A stretch of DNA of 64,000 bases from Chondrilla cf. caribensis (Eukaryota; Porifera; Demospongiae; Chondrillida; Chondrillidae). The notes below the pieces were generated by a model that saw nothing but the letters and a program-made list of their open reading frames with translations, had not been told where the DNA came from and made no database searches. This document shows, in pieces, positions 42,452 to 53,184 of this stretch. The first letter of the stretch is position 1; the number at the start of each line of letters is the position of its first letter. The stretch lies in the NCBI GenBank assembly GCA_964020155.1, contig OZ026558.1:1496416-1560415 (forward strand), read 5' to 3'. The position numbers and the translations under genes are program-made.

Positions 42452-43608
42452 CCTGTGGCTGGGTAATTGGCAGATAAATTGCCAGGTAAGAGGAATTTTT
42501 AAAGTGATTTATTATCGATCGTGTGTACTTTGCAAAACGAGGAACTTAACTGTGCCAAACCTCACGTATTTGAGGCCTGTCATAGCCTGTAACATCGTTT
42601 ACTTTTGTTATCTTGCGCCCGAATTAGGTCATCGTATCGTAGATACTCGACTTCTACTATAATGTAGTGTACTGATCTGAGTGTCTAAGCTTGGCTTTAT
42701 AAATATGTGACAGATGTTTGTATAGGAATCTTTGCCACAATTAGGGGGTAGGCATCTATTCAAATTAGTCTAGAAAGTGGGTACTTTGGAACATTCAGCC
42801 GTTAGCATTCCTAGTGTCCATCTTTTTATCCAAACTCGTGTCAGGGATTAGAATACGGTACCTCCCTACCTAACGGATTGACCGACGATAGAAATTCACC
42901 CTGTAGCTCGGCAATTGTGATGATTGACACACGCCCGATCTATCCCGTGTTACCACATCATTGGAATTGAACGCTGTAAGTGGACCAATGGAGCAGAGAA
43001 GGTTTATTTGTTCAACCAGATGGTTGTATAATATCGATAATGATCTATGAGTTTCATATCGCACATGTGAAAAATAGGTGGATACAAGTTATAGTAGTGA
43101 CACCGGAAGGAGGGAAGTGTGTGTGTGCGTGGGGGGGGGGGGGGGAGGGGATTCTGAAAATCACGTATTTAGTGAATGTCAAACTCTATGTATGCATACC
43201 TCCATCGTATCGTCAAATCGTAGTGCACCACGAGGTAATCTACGCATAAAGGACCACATTGGTAGTGGTACCACTAGATTACATCCTCATGATCCCTGTA
43301 ATGTCTGACTCCGTTCACTCTCAACACTGACATTGGGACAACTTTCTATTGAGGCTACATTGACTGATTCCACGAGTGGCCTCAATTGTGAGGACCTAAC
43401 TTATGTGGTTATGTACGTACGTAGGTGAGACTGGATGGTGCTTCAGATTTTACTGAATGTCCTCCAGTGAGGATTGTGGTTCATTAGTTCCTCTGCTTTG
43501 CTGTTATAATATATCCAGTACAGCACACCTAGGAAGGACTTAACCACTACAAATGTATATGTGAAATGATACTCTGCTACATGTATTCACTGTTTCATTT
43601 TTATACAG
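42452..43608 (+). other. Presumed 5' UTR remainder and first intron of AVL9
   Basis: A CCAG/GTAAGAGG donor at 42485-42486 and an ATACAG acceptor at 43608 (7 nt before the AVL9 ATG) fit a spliced 5' UTR. The intron holds a poly-G run at 43132-43147. No other gene is seen. Confidence 0.5.
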
Positions 43609-43615
43609 AGAGAAA

Positions 43616-45007
43616 ATGGCTGCTTCGTTAAAGGTCCAATCTCCACAAGTAGTGGTGGGAATTGTGGTTGTCGGATTCCACCACTCCAAAGGTTCAATTG
43701 TGGAGTTTATTCACCCGAAGAATTTGGACGTCACGGGCTACAAGTTTCTAGTACATCAGGCCCTTCCGGACGGAGCGCACAATGTGGACACAGGCACAGT
43801 GTGTTTCACACTGAGATCTTCTGGACCAAATGCAACTGATGGTGGTGACTATTTTGCTGTGAGTTGCTTTCGCCAAATCAGCACTGATAAACTCACAGTG
43901 CTGGACACAGATACAACGCGTGGGACGGTTCAGAAGGCTGTCTGCATCATCACACGCACGCCAACCTATGGGATTATCGACGCCAAGCTGAAAATGGTTA
44001 CGGAAGCATACTTCAACACAAAAGACTTGAATAATACCTCCATCTTGGTAGAACTGTATGAGCATCTAGTGAAAACGTTTGAAGACAAAAGCATAGAGGA
44101 CCATATCTACATTGGACTAGATGTTGGGTGTTTATTCATGCACCACCAACACAAACCTCTACAGCTGTTCAAGGCTCTTTTGCTTGGACACTCTGTTATG
44201 GTTTACAGCCCACTGGCCGAGGAAGTGTGTCGGTCTGTGTTGGCGCTGGCTAGTCTCATACCAACAGTTCTTGCTAGTCTGACAGAGAATCTCTTGTCTA
44301 CCTCGAGCGCAAAGAATGTATATTGGAGGGTTCAGCCTTACTTTAGTCTACAACAGATGGACGACGTTTGCCTTGAGTTCACAAGCAAGAAATTACATCT
44401 TTACGGAACTGCCAACCCGTTGTTTGAACGAAGGCACAGCGAATTGTGTGATGTGTTTTTCAATTTGAAGAGTGGTCAACTCGTCATAAACGATCAACTT
44501 CTCCAGTCATCTTTGTCTCTCACTCTCGCCGATCTGAGGTTCACGGAATCTTTACTGACGGACAAGCAGAAGCTGTCTCCTGGAGCTAGCTCTGAGGGAG
44601 GTACGACATGGGAGGGTAGCGACGACTACATTCGAGAGCAGTTCAAGAGGTACCTCCAGTCCTTATACAGTGTGTGCGAGACCAGCGACACTGACGCACA
44701 GGGTGACTTCAACAGAGATTTCGTGGCAGCATTCCGCCAAAGTAGTGTGTTTTATCACATCAGTAATCATCCCGCAGTACTCGGTCTCTCGCCACGGCGT
44801 GGAATGGTTGATGTTGCTCATCCAAGTCGTGGTTCGTTGAGCCTTGATGACATCAAGTTACGATTGACGGCCCAAGTGAGAGATCTTGTTACACAAGACC
44901 AATTAGACCAGGTAAAGTCAGCCGCAAGTAATACTTCTGGCCGAATTGCACAGGTGTGGACGTCCGTGTGGAACTGGTGGAGCCCCAGTAACAATGACAA
45001 TGATTAG
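43616..45007 (+). CDS. AVL9: AVL9 family protein (DENN-related, late secretory pathway)
   Basis: Coding sequence in one exon, 463 residues. The N-terminus has the family hallmark VVGIVVVGFHHSKGSIVEF, then QALPDGAHNVDTGTVCFTL, FAVSCFRQIS, TRGTVQKAVCIITRTPTYGI, ILVELYEHLVKTF, and the second DENN-like block LFKALLLGHSVMVYSPLAEE. The tail ends in a Trp-rich VWTSVWNWWSPSN. AVL9 acts in exocytic transport from the trans-Golgi in yeast and affects epithelial polarity and migration in animals. Human AVL9 is longer (over 600 residues), so this form has a shortened C-terminal and linker part. The start is supported by an in-frame ATG just after an acceptor (ATACAG/AGAGAAAATGG). Ends with TAG; no introns in the coding part. 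Confidence 0.93.
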   Translation: MAASLKVQSPQVVVGIVVVGFHHSKGSIVEFIHPKNLDVTGYKFLVHQALPDGAHNVDTGTVCFTLRSSGPNATDGGDYFAVSCFRQISTDKLTVLDTDTTRGTVQKAVCIITRTPTYGIIDAKLKMVTEAYFNTKDLNNTSILVELYEHLVKTFEDKSIEDHIYIGLDVGCLFMHHQHKPLQLFKALLLGHSVMVYSPLAEEVCRSVLALASLIPTVLASLTENLLSTSSAKNVYWRVQPYFSLQQMDDVCLEFTSKKLHLYGTANPLFERRHSELCDVFFNLKSGQLVINDQLLQSSLSLTLADLRFTESLLTDKQKLSPGASSEGGTTWEGSDDYIREQFKRYLQSLYSVCETSDTDAQGDFNRDFVAAFRQSSVFYHISNHPAVLGLSPRRGMVDVAHPSRGSLSLDDIKLRLTAQVRDLVTQDQLDQVKSAASNTSGRIAQVWTSVWNWWSPSNNDND

Positions 45008-47059
45008 TTGTATGTCAAGTTTTATTACATTAAGCAGAATATGATATTATATCACTTTTTAATCTTTGTGTCAAATTGATTTATTGATATCCTATTTGGC
45101 TTCTCGTGTAACTTTGTGTGTGCATACGTGCGTGCGTGCGTGTGTGTGTACTGAATGTGATGTCTACTCCATTTTATCTCATGAGATATGGATAAGGTTT
45201 TTAGTCTTGAGAGCTCTTATCACATTTATTACTAGTAATATGACATCCATGTGTCATCAACATCAGTCGTCGTTCACAGGTAGTTGATGATTTATGCTAA
45301 CCGGAAGATATCTAATGGTTTTTAAGCCATCGTGCAAGATACTATCTCCATAGCAATATACGAAGTGTATTGAATGTGAATACCATAATTTATGTGGCTT
45401 GTTACAATATTAGTATACTACATATAATGACTGTATACAATATTACTATAAAAATATTGATGTAAATAAATTGATTAGTATACAATACATATCGCATAAT
45501 ATACTGTTTGGGGTTCTTAGAGATTGTTTGAAGAAGACAGGGGAGGTGTAAGTGAATTATCAAACATTTTCTGTTCCCTTGAAAATTCCTCACCATGGAT
45601 GGTCGGTCACCAGTAAGCCTGGCCCGTATCACACCTGGGATTGAGGTATTCCTACACATTATGCATCATAAAGAGATTTGGCAAGCCGTGAAGACAGCCA
45701 AATGAGGCCACCACTCCTCGCCCTCTCCAGTGTCCACAAGGATTGTAATAACACAAATACTCGTGTATGTAATATTATACCTGCTTGGATGTGGTACAGA
45801 CCTTATATGGTGACCAGGAAAAAATTGAAAAATTAATAATAAATGTTATCAAAATTTAATGTGTAACATTTACTAATTCAACAAACATGGATGCATGCAT
45901 ATACAACTTTCCACTGAGGTCCTACCCACAATTAAGGTGGTGACCATGAGATATTTGCTGGTTATGATGACATCTTTGATGTCCATAATTTTGACAACAC
46001 ACATCAATATATTATTATTATAATAAATATATACAGTATTTTCTATTGCATTATTTTTATTATCATTACTGCATTATAATAATTATTATTCGTATATGTA
46101 ATTATAATAATTTAATGACACTGATTCTTTTAATAATATCAATTAATGTAATACATAATACATAATATACTGTATTATTATGATAATATTATGAATACTG
46201 TATTAACCATATTTATTATACATTCATAGATGCTGAGTACTATTAATTAGTATGTACATACATACATACATACATACTTATATTATATAATTCAGTTTGT
46301 TTGTTCATTTGTTCGTTTGTTTGTGATTCGGACAAAACCTACTGCACAGGGAACCACCAAACTCTCAGAGATTATGAAGTACAGTTCGGTAAGTGTCCTC
46401 CACAGGTAAAAATCGACCGTCTAACTGTCCATGTGGAAAGAACCTTCAATTTCAGGTTTTTCCTTTGCGGCTGATGGCCATTTTTAATTATCGTCCCAGT
46501 AACTTCTGGTTATTGGGTGATTCGATTGGCTGTCATCCAAGGATCAAATTTTACATGTACTATCATTTTTAGCAACTACCCTCTGTTGCCATTAGCGAAG
46601 ATGCTTCAAAAGTGGCTGGGCCTGACTCGATCGCACACGACTCGCCATAGCGGGCTCACTGGCTAGTACATACATAAATACACACATGCACACACACAAG
46701 CAGACATGCATACTCGCACTCACCCACACCCCCACATATAAAGAAACATAAAATACAATGCAGTCATAATAATGAAACAAAATAATCAATCATTGTATAC
46801 TATACGGATGTGGACTTAATATTAATAACATGCAAACAGCATAAGATATACATATGTACGTGCCTCCAGTCCAGTATGTACATACGTATGTATATATGTA
46901 TGTACCTCCAGTCACCACTAACGTTAACAAGTGGTTCAAATAGCTATGTACTTTGTTACAGTGGTAATATTATTATACAAAATTAAGAGTATTATTGAAT
47001 TTAGTGGTTTACAAAAATATGTACAATACAGTAATTAAATATGACTACACTGTTGCAGT
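45008..47059. other. Intergenic region, AVL9 / RLR cluster
   Basis: Very AT-rich (46000-46300) with TACA repeats at 46252-46277. AATAAA at about 45465 is a possible distal AVL9 poly(A) signal. A SINE-like segment lies at about 46296-46665. No gene recognised. Confidence 0.6.
46296..46665 (-). mobile_element. Possible tRNA-derived SINE
   Basis: On the minus strand, TAGCCAGTGAG resembles an RNA polymerase III A box and GATCGAGTC a B box, about 20 nt apart. The other end is an (AAAC)n-type tail (minus strand, about 46318-46296). Spacing is shorter than in a real tRNA and only one copy is visible here. Confidence 0.3.
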
Positions 47060-47601
47060 ACAGCTATAAACATGTGGATATTATAAGAAAATATACAATA
47101 TAAGTGGCCACATACCACCAACAAGCAGTGTACACATACATACATAATATGTAAAATGGTTCAAATAGCTTATTTCATTCTTCGTCATTGCTGCTACTGC
47201 GAAACACGTGCCCTCCGCTCCTGTTGACACTGTACCGGGTCAATGTAAGGCGAAACGTTGATCCCATTCAGTTATTGAAGACTTACCTTCGTTAGCTTCA
47301 GCTTTAGTTTGTTCGACCATTTTCTGTGATGAGGCAATGACTTAGATTTTGCGGTCTCTTCTAAAATATGACAGAACTCTAACAATGTCTCCGGAGTATG
47401 GTTGTCGATCAGATGATCCAGAAATAGCTGATTAGAGGCGCTTTGTGTAGTTTCCCGCTCTATTTCCTTCCTTAGGTCGTGTCCGATGAACTCTTTAGTG
47501 TACAAGACGTCCGCTATTGCCTTTACGTTCAATTCTCTTTTCATGTCAGTGAAAAATTCTCTTAGAATTTCTTCCACGGTTCTGTCTTCAAGAGAAGCCA
47601 T
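47060..47601 (-). pseudogene. Collapsed third RIG-I-like receptor: CARD exon plus 3' end
   Basis: The CARD exon (47287-47601, MASLEDRTVEEILREFF to KLKLKLTK) differs from the CARD exon of the next gene at only six or so residues and keeps the GTAAGT donor. About 85 nt further on, 47175-47200 reads SSSNDEE-stop followed by AAGCTATTTGAAC and a 3' flank (about 47060-47165) matching the last codons and 3' UTR of the two full helicase genes (DSDVEE-stop). All helicase exons between are gone. Reading through the donor gives a 109-residue CARD-only product; splicing into GTTTCGCAG near 47199 would add almost nothing. It is either a dead deletion product or a CARD-only regulator; the intact CARD frame leaves the second open. 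Confidence 0.82.
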
Positions 47602-48177
47602 TTTTACCTAAAAATACCCGTCGTTGGCCGGGATAATACAGGGTAATAGTTTCAGTATTCACGGGTAGACTTCCTATTTGCGGATCGTCCACCGTAAATT
47701 GGGTATCAGATACTATATAGACTACATGTGAAAGACCTTTTTCTAGCTTCCCATGCACAGTCCCTTTATCTGGCTGGTCGAGGACTTTGCTGTTACGCCA
47801 GTTTTATTATAATGATTATTATATACAAGAAAGCAAGAAAAGAGTTATTAAAGTTAGGAAATTGAGGCTAATGAACTCTATTTTTAATTCTTAATTTGCT
47901 TTTTAGTGCTATTTCGGACGACTTGTCCTACAACGTACTCTAATAATAATAATAATAATAATATACAAAATTTAATTATCTTGTTATACACATTGTATTC
48001 ATTTTAGTAAGATACAAAAATGCACCATAGAAATTATCGATTAAACATAATAATATTATATAAAACTAAACGTGTGGATATTATAATACTGTAACAATAC
48101 AAGTGACTATTATACCATTAACAAACAGTGTATATACACATACGTAGGTCCCATAGTTCAAATAGCGTATTAAACTT
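47602..48177. other. RLR inter-gene spacer (duplicated at 52604-53184)
   Basis: Promoter side of the collapsed copy and 3' flank of the next helicase gene. It is almost the same as 52604-53184, including a GGGATAATACAGGGTAATAG motif and an (AAT)n run, showing a segmental tandem duplication. Confidence 0.8.
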
Positions 48178-51100
48178 TCACTCTTCCACATCGCTGTCGT
48201 CATCCTTGTGACCGGGAAGATAAGGCTGTACCTCGAATAGTCTCTTCTCCCATTGTGAGTGCATTTTATCATCTGTCCTGTCATCTGAGTAGTGATAGTG
48301 GAAGATCAACATCTTACATTTGAGAACAGGTATTTCGATATCCGGTAAATCAGGCCGGGGGAAATCACAGGTTATTCCCCACTTGTGATGGCCGCATCGC
48401 TTACAATATATTTGCCGGTTTTTGGTCATCCTGGCTGACTTTGGTAATCCAGTACCCTTTTCTGCATGCTTTGAGAGATTCACTTTATCTGCAAGGAATT
48501 CTAGATGGGGCAAGGTGAAGTGGGTGTCATGGAGGAGCCTTAGATCAGATCCACGGCATATAAACTCCCGACAACCTTTACAAAGTAAATGGACTCTCTC
48601 TGCTGGGAAAAAACGGACACACTCCTGTTGTTTTCTGTCTAGATCAGCAAGTATCAAGTGCTGACGTCGGGCAACTTCACCCTTGAGATCCGTGCCATTC
48701 ATCAACTTTAGAGCTTGCTCCACGAGTTCATCCTTGTACTTGTTCATTAGCTCGCGCTGGTGGGACTTGGATGCCATCGGCACAACGGATATGTGCTGTG
48801 AGTCATCACTTCTTCCTCTTCCACCGGTCTGCTTGTGCGATATCTCGTCCTTCACATAGAGGAATCGGATCACAAGGTTGCAGTCTGCCACATCCAAACC
48901 CTCTTCAAGAACAGATGTGGCCAGCAATACATTTACTTTTCCCATCTCAAAGGCCTTCAAAACATCTTGCTGTTGATGGGTACTCATTCCAGGAACTTCG
49001 CTAGATCTGCTGTGCCCAACGCAGATGTCTGGTCTGATGGAGGGGTCTCCAATACCCTTGATCCACTGATGCAGACACTTTGCATGAAACTTTGTACGTG
49101 TGAACACAATTGCTCTGGAATTGGGTTTATCCTCGAATCTCCACAGAAGAATCTCCGAAAGGCTCTTCAAATGCTCACTCTCTGGACTGTTACTGGCTAT
49201 CCTGACAAGTTCTTCCCGAATCTGTCTATGCTTCTGATAGAGAGCCTTACCTTGAGGGGTGTTCGAGGACTTGAAGTCTCCAGTCTTCTCCTCCAGTACA
49301 TCCAGGGCGTACTTTGCTGTCAGGTCCTCGTATACGCACAGCATATGGGCGTAGGCTTCCAAGTATTCCAGTGACAGCATTTGTCTCTGGTGTTCTGTCT
49401 GGGGGAAGTGCTTGGAGCTTACCTTGGACTGAAGCTGCTGTACCCAAATGACGTAGCTGAATTCGTTACGAGGATGAGCTGCCCGGACCAGTATCTGTTT
49501 TTCTATTCTTTCCATGAAATTATTCACGGTTTTGAAGAAGGGATCATTTGGTGTGCGTGAACTGGTTTGGAGGACTTGAATGGATGCAGAGAACACAGTT
49601 CGGTCCAGTTCTTCCCTGTTTCTCACTACAATGCTGAATCCTCTGGGTGCATCCATGAGGGCGCACATGTTGAGGAGATGGTCCCTGACCTCGCTTACAA
49701 CAACTGCATTTGTCCTACCAGCACCAGGAGTGGCTGTGAGTCCCACCACTTGAGAACAAAGGTCACGCCTGCACTTGGTCTTCAAGTATTCATGCATTAT
49801 CTGTGAATACACGGAATATCCTCTCAAATTGTGGCATTCATCTAAAATGAGAAGACTGATGTCGGCCATCTTGGTATTTTGCTCTCTCAAGGCCTTTGCC
49901 AGGATGCCATGTGTGCAGACGACAATATCCGACTCTTTTAACATGACATGAAATTGCCTCTCACTACGCCCATGTACGCCCTCCACGTGGACATTTGGAA
50001 GATATGAACGGAAATGTTTACACTGTTGGTGTGTCAGTGGAACACGGCTGACCACAAACACCACCTTCCCGAACCCCTGTTTCTCTATGAGGTGGTTGGA
50101 GATAATCCTGGCTGAGATGAGTGTCTTCCCTGACCCAGTGGGAGCACAGATGATGCAGTTGTCTCCTCTCAACCCGGTCTCTGCCAGTTCTTCTTGGTAA
50201 CTGCGTAGTTTGAACTTGTCACTGATTGCATACTTCTCCTCAGGTGTTAGGGGAACGTTTGAAGGAAGGCGAGCTCGAGATTTGCTTTGTCCACCAAGTT
50301 CTCCAGTGGGGCCTACAGATATGAAGATGGAAACATACCTCAAAATGACTGGACGTGTACTCTGGTGTGTATTATATTGTATTATTGTCCTCCCTGGTAG
50401 TAATCTTGGCTAGCCCAGGCCCATTTCTGTTTTAATTTCCTAGTATGTACTGCACATGTCCCCTGGTATGTACTTTGCACATGTCCTCCTGGATGTACTG
50501 TGTGTCTACTCCTTGGTTCTAACCATACATGACCAACATGACAAGCTAAGATTACGCATCACAAGTAATTAAGATGGCTGTAGTAAATATCACAAACTCA
50601 ATGGAACACACTTGGCTACACGTCCACGCAATGGTCAGGCTAACATGTAGGATCATTAAACAAGGCAGGAACAGTGTTACTCACCATCTGTTTCTTCTAC
50701 TGCACTGATTGGAGGAATTGGCACCTCTTCTCCATTAGGACTTTCATGCTGTACTACTCTATCATCCTCCATCTCACTTGCAGCTCTCATAACCTGTAGA
50801 ACAAAGTTTTGCACACAGTGGTGAATACAGAGAGAAGTAGCTATCACTAAACCATAAAATGTGATCCCCACGAGAGCAATACCACTGGAGTACCAAACCA
50901 AGGAACTGGATATGTGGCATAAATGCACTCATAAATCAATTGGTACCCGTACCTTTAGGTGAGGTAGTGGGGTTTCTTCCAATTTTCTCTTCTTTTCTGC
51001 GTGAAAATCTGAAGAAAAATGACCACAGTCAATGTGACAATTTAACGCACTCACAAGTATCAGTCTAGCATGATTGAACCAACTAAACTATATGCGGCTC

Positions 51101-52603
51101 CAATATCCAGCCCATACAAAGGTCACCCAGGATAAGTACTGTATGATTTGTTTCTTTAGACAAGCAATTCATGTCACGTTTACCATAAAAAGAATTACCT
51201 TCGGATCCTTCATTGCATGCTTCACCAGTGACACTTCTCTTGGCAGATGAGCAGTGGGGAGAACCATCCACAGGAATGTCAACTACGTCCTTGCAGTGCG
51301 AACAAGACTCTTGGTTCTTTATTGAGTTCACAGGAATATCAGGCGAGCGTAACATACCGAAAATTAAAATGAAAATAATATAAAACTCAATGTACTAGTG
51401 GGTGTATTTATATACGTACATTGTAAGGTAGTGGCACATTCACATCTTTAACCAGTCATGTAACACTAATCACGTGCACAGTAGGGTATATAGCAATAGT
51501 GGTTGTCCCGATACTGTCATCTACAACAATTAGCAGTACAGAAGTGTAACACCAAATGACAATTGCACAGTCAATTGTTCCACTGCATGTGGTGTGGGCA
51601 CTACCTGGTCAACCTACAGAGCTACCGCATCAAAAAGCAAGCAGCCCACTAATATCCAGAGTACAGCATGGTACAGACAGGCGTGCTTACATGCACCGAA
51701 CAGCAGTGGAATAACTGCCAGATAATGACAGACCCGTAGTCTGGGGACATAATCCCCATTATAGATTAGAACGAGATGATCTTATGCACCCCACTTTTAA
51801 TCATCTTAATACATTGCGGATTGACTAGTGGTAGACACTTACATATAGCCCTCCATTATCATTGTTAAAAGCCTCTGTTCTACCTTAGTGTGCCGAACTA
51901 AACCAAGTCACCCTGTGCAGACTCAGGTGTGCTGTGAATGTGCACATGTACATGAGTGAGAACACCATGCATGCCAGCATAATGCTCGCCAATCTGGTTC
52001 AGTTGATCAGGCCATTTATTGAATTTCTTTGTATACAAGAATTCTGCAGCCCTAATGCTTACTTGAATCCTAACCCTACAACCCCAAAAAGATGGCTATG
52101 TGGTATTGTTGAGGTCTTATAGCCCCGGGATAGATAGCGTCTTTCACCCGCGGAAATTTCAGCTGGCAGCAAGACGAATTATCCAAGTACTTCAGAACAT
52201 GTGCCCTCCGCTTCTGTTGACACTGTACCGGGTTGATGAAGGGTGAAACGTTGATCCCACTCAGTTATTGAAGACTTACCTTCGTTAGCTTCAGCTTCAG
52301 AGTGTTTGACCATTTTCTGTGATGAGGCAATGATTCGGATTTTGCGGTCTCTTCTAAAATATGACAGAACTCTAACAATGTCTCCGGAGTATGGTTTTCG
52401 ATCAGATGGTTCAGAAATAGCTGATTAGAGGCGCTTCGTGTAGTTTCCCGCTCTATTTCCTTCCTTAGGTCGTGTCCGATGAACTCTTTAGTGTACAAGA
52501 CGTCCGCTATTGCCTTTACGTTCAATTCTCTTTTCATGTCAGTAAAAAATTCTCTCAGAATTTCTTCCACGGTTCTGTCTTCAAGAGAAGCCATTTTTGC
52601 CAT
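48178..52603 (-). CDS. RIG-I-like receptor A (CARD, DECH helicase, C-terminal RNA-sensing domain)
   Basis: Five exons: 52280-52603 (CARD), 51199-51316 (Cys-containing linker; acceptor 51306 is an in-frame alternative), 50953-51008, 50685-50793 (acidic linker ending PIPPISAVEETD), 48178-50312. They total 2742 nt, 913 residues. The start is MAKMASLED; the inner Met is also possible. Helicase motifs: RSYQEELAE, APTGSGKT (I), DECHN (II), TATPG (III), AIVFTRTKFHAK (IV), LLATSVLEEGLDVADC (V), QTGGRGRSD (VI). The C-terminal domain has two CxxC pairs (CKGC, CKRC), as in RIG-I/MDA5/LGP2 zinc-binding RNA sensors. These cytosolic ATP-dependent sensors recognise viral double-stranded or 5'-triphosphate RNA and signal through CARD contacts. 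A mitochondrial MAVS-like partner is not seen here. In tandem with gene B. Confidence 0.92.
51317..52279 (-). other. First intron of RLR A
   Basis: No gene or clear repeat. It contains the segment around 52196-52260 (TGCCCTCCGCTTCTGTTGAC) shared with the collapsed copy at 47205-47270. Confidence 0.55.
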
Positions 52604-52941
52604 TCGGGAATAAAAATACCCGTCGTTGGCCGGGATAATACAGGGTAATAGTTTCAGTATTCACGGGTAGACTTCCTATTTGCGGATCGTCCACCGTAAA
52701 TTGGGTATCAGGTACAGACTACATGCGAAAGACCTTTTTCTAGCTTCCCATGGACATGCAGTCCCTTTATCTGGCTGATTGAGGAATTTTGCTGTTATGC
52801 CTGTTTTATTATATTAGGCCTATATACAAGAAAGCAAGAAAAGAGTTATTAAAGTTAGGAAATTGAGACTAATGAACTCTATTTTTAATTCTTAATTTGC
52901 TTTTTAGTGCTATTTTGGACGATTTGTCCTACAAAGTAGTC

Positions 52942-52974
<33 letters not shown>

Positions 52975-53184
52975 TATACAAAATTATTTTGTTATGCACA
53001 TTGTATTCATTTTATTATAGTAAGATACAAAAATACATCATAGAAATTATCGATTATAAACATAATAATATATAAAACTAAACGTGTGGATATTATAATA
53101 CAATACAAGTGACTATTATACCATAACAGCCAGTGTACACGTACGTACGTAGGTACCACAGTTCAAATAGCTTATATTAAACTT

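Noticed and set aside
47272..47601. First exon of RLR A
   Set aside because: It lies downstream of the RLR A helicase on the same strand; the exon in the right place is 52280-52603.
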